Source: a bacterium (GTDB lineage: Bacteria; Latescibacterota; UBA2968). From it: a stretch of 10,669 bases of DNA. The stretch covers positions 1 to 10,669 of the forward strand of contig JAPUJS010000461.1 of the NCBI GenBank assembly GCA_027296045.1. Direction: 5' to 3'. Below are positions 1-6,184 of the stretch, in pieces (position 1 is the stretch's first letter; the number at the start of each line of letters is the position of its first letter). The translations under genes and the position numbers were made by a program. The notes beneath the pieces were generated by a model. That model was not told the DNA's origin. It did not search any database and saw only the letters and a program-made list of their open reading frames with translations.

Positions 1-141
1 TACGCAGAAGCCCGGGGCCTTCTCCAGGCTGGTAATTCGCCCGTAGAAGTTGCTCGCAAGCTCGATCTCGGTACCGCCGAAGTCCACATGATTGTCCGGA
101 TGCTTGAAGAAAAGAAAGAAGATTCTACTTCGCCCGGGTAG
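1..141 (+). CDS. C-terminal end of a helix-turn-helix protein (DUF6115/DUF2802-like, flagellar-operon type), partial
   Basis: The reading frame is open from base 1 and stops at TAG 139-141, giving the last 46 residues of a protein whose start lies outside the window. The segment reads as a small helix-turn-helix: an acidic helix (EARGLLQAG), a turn with SPVEVARKLDLG, and a second helix (TAEVHMIVRMLEEKK), ending in a charged tail. This C-terminal pattern (a G-x-S/P-x-E-V-A-x-x-L motif followed by x-x-E-V-x-x-I) is what I know from the DUF6115/DUF2802 proteins, often an N-terminal membrane anchor plus C-terminal HTH, encoded in flagellar clusters near the fliA/flhF genes. The FliK-like gene downstream agrees with that. 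The frame ends 16 bases before the lipoprotein start, so the two are probably co-transcribed. A generic sigma or response-regulator HTH cannot be excluded from 46 residues. Confidence 0.6.
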   Translation, partial: YAEARGLLQAGNSPVEVARKLDLGTAEVHMIVRMLEEKKEDSTSPG

Positions 142-157
142 ATAAGGAGACCGAGAA

Positions 158-634
158 ATGAAACATGCCTGTTATATAATCGCACTTTGCTTGCTTGCAA
201 TCGGATGCGCCGAAGAATTACCCACCGGGATTAACCGTTCCGATATTGAAGGGGTCTGGAGCGGAGACTTCGGGGAGGTTACCCTGATGGGAAGAACGCT
301 CACAGGACCCGTAGACTGGAAGTTTAGTCGCAAAGCGTTCGAAATCCTATTCATCGACCCCGGTGTAGACGGTGCCGAACGCATGACCGGCGATTGGAAA
401 TTTGACAACAGCAAAATGGTAGTTACCCTGCGTTCCTCCTTCCCGGCCGGAAACGATGTGGGCGCCGTCGACACGCTTGCTATTTCTATTCTCGATACCC
501 GCATGTCCATTCGCACCTTGGGTGGAAGCAGCATCTTGCTTCGAAAAACCCGGTTGGCCCTCAAACCAACACCCGTCCCGTTCCGAAATCATCCGCTTGC
601 ACTTGCCTATTTGAACCGTCGTAAACCGACCTGA
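158..634 (+). CDS. Small lipoprotein, lipocalin-like beta-rich, unknown function
   Basis: 158-aa protein with a short charged N-region (MKH), a hydrophobic stretch and a lipobox LAIGC placing the lipidated cysteine at residue 17, so it should be exported and anchored in a membrane. The mature part contains IEGVWSG near residue 30, like the G-x-W start of lipocalin-like folds, and a run of alternating beta-type segments, but I cannot assign a family. The start is set by a good Shine-Dalgarno (AAGGAGA, 144-150) eight bases before ATG. The stop TGA (632-634) is three bases before the GTG of the next gene, so translation is likely coupled. Sitting between an HTH protein of flagellar type and a GT-C/TPR membrane protein, it could be an envelope accessory factor; that is inference. 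The last 30 or so residues are basic and proline-rich. Confidence 0.8.
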   Translation: MKHACYIIALCLLAIGCAEELPTGINRSDIEGVWSGDFGEVTLMGRTLTGPVDWKFSRKAFEILFIDPGVDGAERMTGDWKFDNSKMVVTLRSSFPAGNDVGAVDTLAISILDTRMSIRTLGGSSILLRKTRLALKPTPVPFRNHPLALAYLNRRKPT

Positions 635-637
635 ACT

Positions 638-2683
638 GTGTTTTCCCTGACCTACAATAGCCGCACCTGTACGGCCTACACACTCCTTCTCATTGTCCTG
701 ACCGGTCTGACCTTTGGCAACACGCCCGACCTCCTGCTGGACGCCGACGATCACGAGTACTTTGATACTGCTTCCAAAAGCCTTCAAAATCCTTCCCGGA
801 TCTTCTCCCCCGACCGGCATCCCACCACCATTGGCCGGCCGGTAATCGACCTGGTTTTCTTGCTCGATTATTTCTTTTTTGAAAAAAACCCCACACCCTA
901 CCATATCCAGGTAGTCGCCGCACACCTATTTGCCGCTCTACTCCTGGCCTGGACCTCTCAATGTTTGGGCGCAAATGCAACACAGGCCTTTCTAACAGGT
1001 CTTCTATTTTTGCTCAACGTCACCCATTTTCGAGGCGTACACTGGATCGCGAGCATCGGATATCCCCTATCCCTGATCTTTTCCCTATCCACACTGATTT
1101 GTCATCACACCTGGCAACAAACGCCCCGTCTACTCTTGCGAATTGGAACCCTTGTTTTCCTGTCCCTGGCCATTTGGACCCACCCTTCTGCGGCTTCCGT
1201 CCTTCTCTTTCTGGTCTATCTTAGCTGGCGCAAAAATTCCGCTCCGCTTCAAGTTGCGATCCAAACCTGGCCCCTCTTCGGCATCACTTTCTTTTGTGTA
1301 GGTCTGGTCTATCTCCTTTATCCCCAATCCACACAAGTACCCGCCGTGATGTCTTCTATGGATCCGTTTCGGATCCTGAAGATGCTTTTATGGTACCTCA
1401 GCCGCCTGCTCACTGCGGCAAACTGGCTTTTTGTTGACCTTCGGGATGACCCCAAAACCTGGGAGCTGGCCGTCGGTGTGCTGGTCCTTCTGGGACTCTT
1501 TTTTCTTTCTCGCTCCAAACAGCACCTCCTGTCTGCTTTTGCCCTCTGGACCGTTATAACCATCTTGCCCTTCATCAACACAGATCCCGGTTTTCGCTGG
1601 ACGCCCGCAGGCCCCTCCCGCCACCTTTATTTTGCCTCTGCCGGATCTTCTTTCATCCTTGCTCGGGGCCTCCTGGAACTGTGCAACCGGGTGGGTGCCC
1701 TGTCGCGACAAACAGGGCAGGGTTTGTGCCTTGTTCTCACCCTGGCCCTGCTTGCATCCAGCATCTGGGCGTTGAAACGCACCGAAGCCATTTCTTATTA
1801 CGCCTCTGGTCGGGGATACATCGCCCGATCAGACATGGAAACAGGCATTCTGCAATACGATCGGGCCATCCGACGAGATCCCCGTCTCACCCCTCCAGAT
1901 ACGTACGTTCGGATCGTGCTGGCCCTGTTTGGCAGAAACCGATCTCCGCAGTCTTATATTGAGACGGGTCAGCACCTTTATCCGGACCTTGCCGAACTCA
2001 AGCTTTTTCGGGGAATCTGGGAAAGCCAGCATGCCGATCCAGAAATTCAAAAAAGGGCAGAGCAACACATCCGGGAAACCTTTGAACAGGTAGAAAACCA
2101 GGACTATCTCAACCGAAACGCTGCAACAGCCTTTTACAACTTGGCCACCCACTATTACAGACAGGACGACGAGGTGAAAGCCTCGGCCCTGTATGTCCGG
2201 GCTCTTGAATTTCACCCCCGCTATCTTCTGGCACTGCTCTACCTGGGCAAATCTCAGCTAAACCTGAACAGATTCTCCGAAGCCCTCAAAGCCTTTGAGG
2301 GGGTCGTCAAGCTAGACCCCAACCATACCCATGCCATTGAAAACATCGGTTTCACCCGCTTCCAACAGGGCAATCTGTCCGAAGCCCAGGCCGCCTATGA
2401 ACATGCTGTCCAGTTGGACCCCCAGAACCCCCAGACCCTGTTTAAGCTGGCCACCATTTTGAACGCTCAGCGCAAAATCGAGCCCGCCATCCGGGCATAC
2501 CAGGCGACTTTGCAGGTAGAGCCCGATTTTATCGAGGCGCACCTCCGGCTGGCGCAAACCTACGAACGGGCGCGTCAGTTCCAGGCCGCTCTACAGGCTT
2601 ATCGAGAAACGCTGAAACGGTCGCCCAATCATCCCGACGCCCAGACCGGCCTTCAACGCCTGACGCACCGGGGCATTCGCTGA
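638..2683 (+). CDS. Polytopic membrane protein with GT-C/TMTC-like N-domain and C-terminal TPR repeats
   Basis: 681 aa. Residues about 10-380 hold roughly ten to eleven hydrophobic segments. After the first comes an acidic loop DADDHEY (residues 35-41), then GRPVIDL (66-72) and a PYHIQVVAAHLF-type segment (87-98); later there is SRHLYFASAG (327-336). This order (acidic first loop, R-P motif, H-x-x-N/A-x-x-x-H helix, R-x-L-Y-x-x-S motif) is that of GT-C fold glycosyltransferases of the PMT/TMTC (DUF1736) type, which transfer sugar from a polyprenyl-phosphate donor. Residues about 390-425 and 495-665 are TPR units with the usual W/L-G-Y-A-x-P spacing, for example LDPNHTHAIENIG and LDPQNPQTLFKLA, as in TMTC proteins. 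The start is GTG, three bases after the lipoprotein stop; no strong Shine-Dalgarno is seen, suggesting coupling. A role in O-glycosylation of surface or flagellar protein is inference. It may also be a non-catalytic scaffold. Confidence 0.75.
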   Translation: MFSLTYNSRTCTAYTLLLIVLTGLTFGNTPDLLLDADDHEYFDTASKSLQNPSRIFSPDRHPTTIGRPVIDLVFLLDYFFFEKNPTPYHIQVVAAHLFAALLLAWTSQCLGANATQAFLTGLLFLLNVTHFRGVHWIASIGYPLSLIFSLSTLICHHTWQQTPRLLLRIGTLVFLSLAIWTHPSAASVLLFLVYLSWRKNSAPLQVAIQTWPLFGITFFCVGLVYLLYPQSTQVPAVMSSMDPFRILKMLLWYLSRLLTAANWLFVDLRDDPKTWELAVGVLVLLGLFFLSRSKQHLLSAFALWTVITILPFINTDPGFRWTPAGPSRHLYFASAGSSFILARGLLELCNRVGALSRQTGQGLCLVLTLALLASSIWALKRTEAISYYASGRGYIARSDMETGILQYDRAIRRDPRLTPPDTYVRIVLALFGRNRSPQSYIETGQHLYPDLAELKLFRGIWESQHADPEIQKRAEQHIRETFEQVENQDYLNRNAATAFYNLATHYYRQDDEVKASALYVRALEFHPRYLLALLYLGKSQLNLNRFSEALKAFEGVVKLDPNHTHAIENIGFTRFQQGNLSEAQAAYEHAVQLDPQNPQTLFKLATILNAQRKIEPAIRAYQATLQVEPDFIEAHLRLAQTYERARQFQAALQAYRETLKRSPNHPDAQTGLQRLTHRGIR

Positions 2684-2762
2684 AGACCCGGGCTTGCACA
2701 GACGCGCTGTTCCTGATTATGTTTTGAACATCTCTATCGCTTCAATCCCATTGGTGTTTCCC

Positions 2763-4076
2763 ATGCAAATTCACGGCATTACATCTCCCCAGACCCTTCA
2801 GTTCACCTTCTCCTCCGAGTCTCAACGCAATGCCCTGCTCGGCCGCCTCACCCAGGGCCAAATCCTGGAGGCCACTGTGTTGAAAGAACTCTCCGACGGG
2901 CGCTTTGCCATCCGCTTTTTAGGTCACACCCTGGTCGCCGAATCTTACCTGGCCCTCTCACCCGGGGCCCGCGTCCAGGCCCGCGTCGAATCTCTGGGTC
3001 CCCCCTTGGTCCTCACCCTCACCGGCAAAACTGGATCGGAAGAAACCGTCCTCAGAGATGCCCTTCGCAGCCTGGCCCTGCCCGATGATGATCTCAACAG
3101 GTCTATCGTTCGCGGCCTGATCGCCCGGGGTCACACCGTCGATCGAAATCAGGTCCAGGCCCTCCGAGACCTCCTGGGCGGCCTTCAGGGTGCCCTCGAC
3201 CTGGACAATGCCGAAGCCCTCGAAGCCGTCATTACCCGCGCCTTGTTCCTCCAGGATCAGGGCCTGCCCGTCACGCCCGACACACTTGCAGCCTATCTCA
3301 CACACCTGCCCCCGGGCATTCTCGGCGGCCTCCTGGAAAGCCTGGTCGACCTCCTCCGATCCCTCCGCTCACCCGCCCTGCCCCAATCCGACAGGCTGGC
3401 CGACCGCATCCGCAAGGCCATTCCCGAACTCAACTCCCTCACGCCCGAAACCCTTCGCACCCTCCTGACCACCCTCGGTCCCGACCTGGAAGGTCGCCTG
3501 GCCTCCTGGCTTGCCGCAGGCAAAACCGGCCTGCCGGAAGGACTGGAAGACACCGTCAAACTCGCCCTGCTTAGACTCCAAAGCCAGCTCGAAGCCCTCG
3601 ATTCAGACACGCTCCTGGAATCTCTTCGCTCCCGGATCCGGGAAACCCTGCAAATCTTCGACACGCTCCAGGCCACCAACCTGCCCACCCCCACACGCGA
3701 AGCGCTTCACTTCCAAATCCCCTGCTTTATTGGAGAGGAACAGACCACAGCAGACCTTCAAATCTTTTACCAACAAAAAGAAGGCAAACCGGAGATGGAT
3801 CCCGAAAATCTCCACCTGACCCTCGCCCTCAACCTGAAAGCCCTTGGCCCCATTCGCCTGGACCTGTCTGTCATACACCAGCGTGCTTCGTGCCGGGTGT
3901 ATGCCGACAATAAAGAAAAAGTCGCCTTTCTGCAGGGCGCTTCCCATGAACTCAAAGCCAGCCTGGAAAAATGCGGCTATACCGTCGGCGAAATCGCCTG
4001 CAGCGTGACCCATTCCGCTCCATCCGACCGCCCCCCGGAAGCGCCCCCGACCGTGGGCGTCGATTTCCGCGCCTAG
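2763..4076 (+). CDS. fliK: FliK-like flagellar hook-length control protein
   Basis: 437 aa from the ATG at 2763 (MQIHGITSP); an in-frame TTG at 2694 would add 23 residues, but no clear Shine-Dalgarno decides between them. Residues about 25-85 form a small beta domain (GQILEATVLKELSDGRFAIR and a hydrophobic VxLTLTG strand), as found at the N-terminus of many non-enteric FliK proteins. The middle (about 100-300) is Leu/Pro/Asp-rich helical repeats of low complexity. Residues about 314-420 match the C-terminal Flg_hook (FliK_C) domain: a beta-strand with LHFQIPCF, then DPENLHLTLALNLKALGPI, a strand with VYADNKEKVAFL, and a helix HELKASLEKCGYTV followed by a last strand. FliK sets hook length and switches export specificity by contacting FlhB. 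The gene closes the left transcription unit and is followed by a large inverted repeat. Sequence divergence in this family makes the call moderate to good. Confidence 0.75.
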   Translation: MQIHGITSPQTLQFTFSSESQRNALLGRLTQGQILEATVLKELSDGRFAIRFLGHTLVAESYLALSPGARVQARVESLGPPLVLTLTGKTGSEETVLRDALRSLALPDDDLNRSIVRGLIARGHTVDRNQVQALRDLLGGLQGALDLDNAEALEAVITRALFLQDQGLPVTPDTLAAYLTHLPPGILGGLLESLVDLLRSLRSPALPQSDRLADRIRKAIPELNSLTPETLRTLLTTLGPDLEGRLASWLAAGKTGLPEGLEDTVKLALLRLQSQLEALDSDTLLESLRSRIRETLQIFDTLQATNLPTPTREALHFQIPCFIGEEQTTADLQIFYQQKEGKPEMDPENLHLTLALNLKALGPIRLDLSVIHQRASCRVYADNKEKVAFLQGASHELKASLEKCGYTVGEIACSVTHSAPSDRPPEAPPTVGVDFRA

Positions 4077-4101
4077 CCCGATTTTTTCATGACCAAAAGA
4101 A

Positions 4102-4159
4102 AACCCCGAAAAACGTTACAAGCGTAACACATCGATCACTTGTAACGTTTTTCGGGGTT
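4102..4159. terminator. Perfect 21-bp inverted repeat, probable bidirectional terminator
   Basis: Arms 4102-4122 (AACCCCGAAAAACGTTACAAG) and 4139-4159 are exact reverse complements with a 16-base loop. The repeat begins 25 bases after the FliK-like stop and lies between convergent units (+ genes on the left, - genes on the right), so a shared terminator fits. No T-run follows the right arm, so it is not a textbook intrinsic terminator. A small alternative hairpin (GTTAC/GTAAC, 4115-4128) is nested at the loop edge. Confidence 0.6.
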
Positions 4160-4207
4160 GAATAATGGGCTGCTGGCCCTTCGCTAAATTAGTCCAAATT
4201 CTTCCAT

Positions 4208-4399
4208 TCAGATATCTCGATCTCTGTCCTGGATTAACTGGATCAAATACCGAATCGCCCTGTTCGTCTGATCCTGAGTTCTGTTGATGGCCTCCCAGAG
4301 TTCATCATGGCCTGCCTCCACAGCATCTAACCGTTCTGAAAGCCGGCGAATCTGATCGGCCTGGCCTCTCAGAACCGTAAGCATCTCCTGCTGGTTCAT
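4208..4399 (-). CDS. Short coiled-coil protein, unknown function
   Basis: 63 aa, beginning at the ATG at 4399 that overlaps the stop of the upstream gene as ATGA, a classic translational-coupling arrangement. The protein is almost wholly amphipathic helix, with heptad-like spacing of Leu/Ile (QADQIRRLSERLDAVEAG, then NRAIRYLIQLIQDRDRD). It has no Cys, no signal peptide and no membrane segment. I do not recognise a family. Its partner gene upstream is also a short helical protein, so the two may form a hetero-oligomer. They lie downstream of a DUF433 antitoxin-like fragment, in the place where a toxin gene normally sits, but neither resembles the known DUF5615/PIN-like partner. An upstream in-frame start (GTG-type at 4423) is less likely because it lies deep inside the preceding gene. 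Confidence 0.55.
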   Translation of the reverse strand: MNQQEMLTVLRGQADQIRRLSERLDAVEAGHDELWEAINRTQDQTNRAIRYLIQLIQDRDRDI

Positions 4400-4569
4400 A
4401 CCTTCAAGCCCTTCTCCACACACAACTCCGCCAATTCTTCCACAAGGTGCTCTAATTCATCGTTCAACTGCCGGGATTTTTCCATCCGGACTTTGGTGCG
4501 TTTTGAAAGCTCCCGGGAATGCTTCATCGAAGCCTCAAAGTCCTTTTCTGCCTGAACGAACACGGTCAT
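4396..4569 (-). CDS. Short charged helical protein, unknown function
   Basis: 57 aa from the ATG at 4569, which has a strong Shine-Dalgarno (GGAGG, about nine bases upstream on the - strand). An ATG at 4632 in the same frame would add a hydrophobic 21-residue extension that lacks comparable support, so I chose the shorter form. The protein is rich in Lys, Glu and Arg and is predicted to be two helices (AEKDFEASMKHSREL and SRQLNDELEHLVEELAELC); the second has heptad leucines. The stop overlaps the next start as ATGA. No family is recognised. The gene pair follows a truncated DUF433 reading frame and may be the surviving, unrelated cargo of a rearranged toxin-antitoxin-like locus. Confidence 0.55.
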   Translation of the reverse strand: MTVFVQAEKDFEASMKHSRELSKRTKVRMEKSRQLNDELEHLVEELAELCVEKGLKV

Positions 4570-4666
4570 CTCAATTCCTCCAGGAAATAAGTCGTTAATT
4601 GGGTAGTCCAGGAGAAGAATAACGAGATTCATGCAGCCTTTTTAAGCGGCTTTGCCCGATTTTTCT

Positions 4667-4798
4667 TCATCCTTTTGGCTGGGCGATGCTCTCGGGGGTT
4701 TGGCCATCCAGAAATGCATAGACGATGGAGTCCAGCGAAACCCGGGTGCCAGCAATCCAATAGCCTTCATCCCGAAACTCAATGTAAGCCTTGTTCAT
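4667..4798 (-). pseudogene. N-terminal fragment of a DUF433 antitoxin-like protein
   Basis: The frame starts at ATG 4798 with a purine-rich ribosome site (GAGGCGAG) just upstream and codes 43 residues. It reads YIEFRDEGYWIAGTRVSLDSIV, then YAFLDGQTPESIAQ, and then stops after three more residues. The G-Y-W-I-x-G-T-R-V-S-L-D-x-I and G-x-x-P-E-x-I pattern is the first half of DUF433, a small winged-HTH-type protein usually of 70-100 aa that pairs with a DUF5615 PIN-like toxin. The second half (the helix that normally follows P-E-x-I-x-x-x-F-P) is missing. A frame change after the last SIAQ gives an unrelated Lys/Glu tail that also stops at once, so the gene appears truncated rather than simply frameshifted. 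Translation of the stub is possible, but function as an antitoxin is doubtful. Confidence 0.65.
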
Positions 4799-4848
4799 AT
4801 TCTCGCCTCTCTGATCTGGATCGTCCACGAACACCGTGGAGCGTGAGC

Positions 4849-4876
4849 AATATACAACTACAGTAAATTTATGTAA
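4849..4876 (-). promoter_or_regulatory. Possible sigma70 promoter for the DUF433 fragment and coiled-coil pair
   Basis: On the - strand a TATATT box (4854-4849) is preceded after 16 bases by TTACAT (4876-4871), about 50 bases upstream of the DUF433 start. The -10 match is good and the -35 match is weak. A 6-bp hairpin (4824-4829 with 4835-4840, CCACG/CGTGG core) lies in the predicted leader. Confidence 0.3.
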
Positions 4877-4916
4877 CTTCTGATGATATGCAAACGAAAT
4901 AACCAGTAGAATACCA

Positions 4917-5078
4917 TCAGACTGTTACACTGGCCGCACATGCTCCACCCTTGCCGTCGGAGGCGACAAAGGAGATTTTGTAGACCCGGCCGTTGCCCGG
5001 TTTGCCTTTGCCGCCTTGCCGCTCGGCTCGCACCTGTGCAGGGGTATCCGGTGCGAAAACCTTCATCCTGAAGCGTAA
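4917..5078 (-). pseudogene. C-terminal remnant of a HYR/Ig-like extracellular repeat protein
   Basis: Read on the - strand, the frame carries TPAQVRAERQGGKG, then GNGRVYKISFVASDGKGGAC, then AASVTV and TGA. The R-A-E-R ... G-N-G-R-V-Y-x-I-x-F-x-A-x-D-x-x-G-x-x-x-x-x-x-V-x-V pattern is the closing segment of HYR/PKD-like beta-sandwich domains that end many large secreted proteins of environmental bacteria. Only about 50 residues remain. Upstream the frame runs into a hairpin and no signal peptide or further repeat is visible, so this is a decapitated gene end. The short in-frame ATG at 5123 lies inside the hairpin stem and is not a convincing start. The assignment rests on pattern recall and is moderate. 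Confidence 0.45.
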
Positions 5079-5112
5079 CGCACCCTGAAATAGGCAAACA
5101 AAAAGGCTCAAT

Positions 5113-5146
5113 CGGCCTGCCAATTCTTATGAGAATTGGCAGGCCG
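5113..5146 (-). terminator. 15-bp perfect hairpin, possible - strand terminator
   Basis: Arms 5113-5127 (CGGCCTGCCAATTCT) and 5132-5146 pair perfectly around a 4-base loop. In the - direction the stem is followed within about ten bases by TTTTT, as in an imperfect intrinsic terminator. No intact gene ends just before it, consistent with loss of the gene it once served. It bounds the AT-rich stretch 5147-5271. Confidence 0.45.
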
Positions 5147-5271
5147 TTGAAGATATTTACGAAAATGGAAAAATGTTAACTATTATTTTACGACCATAGT
5201 CATAATTAATGATCATATATTTTGGAGGCCTTCATGAAAATTGTACTTATTGTTTTTATTTAATTTAAAAA
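5147..5271 (+). other. AT-rich spacer with an orphan gene start (Shine-Dalgarno plus nine codons)
   Basis: The segment is markedly AT-rich. At 5224-5228 there is a perfect GGAGG followed by ATG at 5234, opening MKIVLIVFI and then TAA at 5261-5263. That looks like the first codons of an exported protein (Met-Lys plus a hydrophobic core) cut off at once. CATAAT at 5201-5206 could be a -10 box, but its -35 partner (TTAACT, 5176-5181) is 19 bases away. Either a leader peptide or the stump of a deleted gene is possible; the stump fits the surrounding fragments better. Confidence 0.3.
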
Positions 5272-5309
5272 ATCATCCAATTTTCCCGACGCCAGGAAAA
5301 TTGGATGAT
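5267..5309 (-). terminator. Intrinsic terminator for the histidine-kinase remnant
   Basis: A perfect 15-bp stem (5272-5286 ATCATCCAATTTTCC with 5295-5309) around an 8-base loop is followed on the - strand by a run of six T (5272-5267). Stem plus immediate U-tract is the canonical rho-independent layout. It lies about 230 bases downstream of the kinase stop. Confidence 0.8.
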
Positions 5310-5537
5310 CGCGACCTCCTGCGTCAAGCGCCTGGCTCCGAAAGGTTTGACCAACCCCCGCCGCCTGCTCGGGGGCAGCAGGTTTTTGGCCCTGCAACCG
5401 TTGTACCCGGAGCACGGGGCTGGGGCCTTCCACAAGGCCAACTAGAAATTTCTGAAAATATCCGTTCCTACTTCCACACAACGAACACCATTGATTACAT
5501 CTCTCCCAACAAAGCCGCCATCGTCCGCTTGAAATGG
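5310..5537. other. Non-coding stretch downstream of the kinase remnant
   Basis: No convincing gene is seen here. On the - strand, the sense of the kinase remnant, it contains small GC-rich hairpins such as GGCCTT/AAGGCC (near 5420-5440) and CCTGCT/AGCAGG (near 5365-5385), before the terminator at 5267-5309. It could be a structured 3' UTR, a dispersed repeat or the remains of a lost gene. The + strand frame that spans it is antisense to the kinase and lacks a family signature. Confidence 0.4.
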
Positions 5538-6013
5538 TTATCCCCGGAGCAAACGCACCGTGAGGCTCGTCCCTTCTGCCTCGTTCGGCACCACATCGAT
5601 TTCCCACCGCGTGCCCGAGTCACCAGTGCGGCATAGGTCGTGCTCAACCCCGTGCCGCCCAATTTGCCGTGGGTATTGAACTTCTCAAAAAATGACGCCA
5701 GCCGATTGTCGGGAATAGGTGCCCCTCCGTTGTGAATCGACACAACCATGTGCTCACTTTCCCTGGTCAGTCCCACCCGCACCATACGCGCGGCCAAGTC
5801 GTCCAGATCGGAAACGTGTTCCACCGCATTTTTAATCAAATTGTGAAAAATGCCCAGCAGCAAATTGCCGTCTGCCTGAATCTGAATCCACTCGCCATTG
5901 TCTTCAAAAATAATCTCCACAGGAAATTCAAAAGACGCTTTCAGATCGTCAATCACCCGCTGGATAAACCCGCCCCCTTCGCTTCCAAGTCGATCCGCCG
6001 CCAGATTTTTCCA
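5538..6013 (-). pseudogene. Histidine kinase HATPase_c domain remnant, 5'-truncated and frameshifted
   Basis: Open from 6013 back to a stop at 6014-6016, this - strand frame has no dimerisation (H-box) region, so the protein's N-terminal part is missing. What remains is the ATP-binding domain: N-box GIFHNLIKNAVEHV, G1-type VSIHNGGAPIP, F-box SFFEKF and G2 GGTGLSTTYA. After the Gly-Gly that follows, the frame goes wrong. One inserted base near 5603-5605 would restore EIDVVPNEAEGTSLTVRLL and a TAA at 5538, the normal last strands of the domain. Without it the frame runs on to about 5495 in unrelated sequence. The G1 motif (HNGG rather than DxGxG) is a known variant. Signal-transduction function is therefore lost. 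The remnant is followed by an intrinsic terminator, so it once formed the end of a - strand operon. Confidence 0.75.
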
Positions 6014-6102
6014 TCAAACCGGTTCACACAATGAGCACCACTTTTAGAAACCGTCCAAACAACGCCGTCGAACCATCTCCAGGTATACACTAAAAAAAAA
6101 GT

Positions 6103-6131
6103 TTGACTTTCAATTTTTAACACCCTATTCA
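6103..6131 (+). promoter_or_regulatory. Candidate sigma70 promoter of the PhyH array
   Basis: TTGACT (6103-6108) is followed after 17 bases by TATTCA (6126-6131), with a run of nine A (6092-6100) just upstream that could act as an UP element. It lies about 55 bases before the first PhyH start. The -35 box and spacing are good, the -10 is weak. No other start signal is visible between the kinase remnant and the array. Confidence 0.4.
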
Positions 6132-6184
6132 TACCTCATAATAAGCAAATCCTTACTTCACGATTTCCCTCCCGGAGGATCAGT

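Noticed and set aside
4089..4127. Mini-frame MTKRKPRKTLQA after the FliK-like gene, reminiscent of the start of an FlhB C-terminal-like protein
   Set aside because: Only 12 codons, with no Shine-Dalgarno, and most of it is the left arm of the 21-bp hairpin.
5290..5450. GGTCAAACC and GACGCA strings on the - strand, recalling a c-di-GMP (GEMM) riboswitch
   Set aside because: The order and spacing of conserved bases and the tetraloop do not fit, and it lies at the 3' end of a pseudogene rather than in a leader.
5241..5636. A 131-codon + strand frame across the terminator and the kinase remnant
   Set aside because: It begins at a TTG in AT-rich DNA, runs through a terminator stem and is antisense to a recognisable HATPase domain; no family features.
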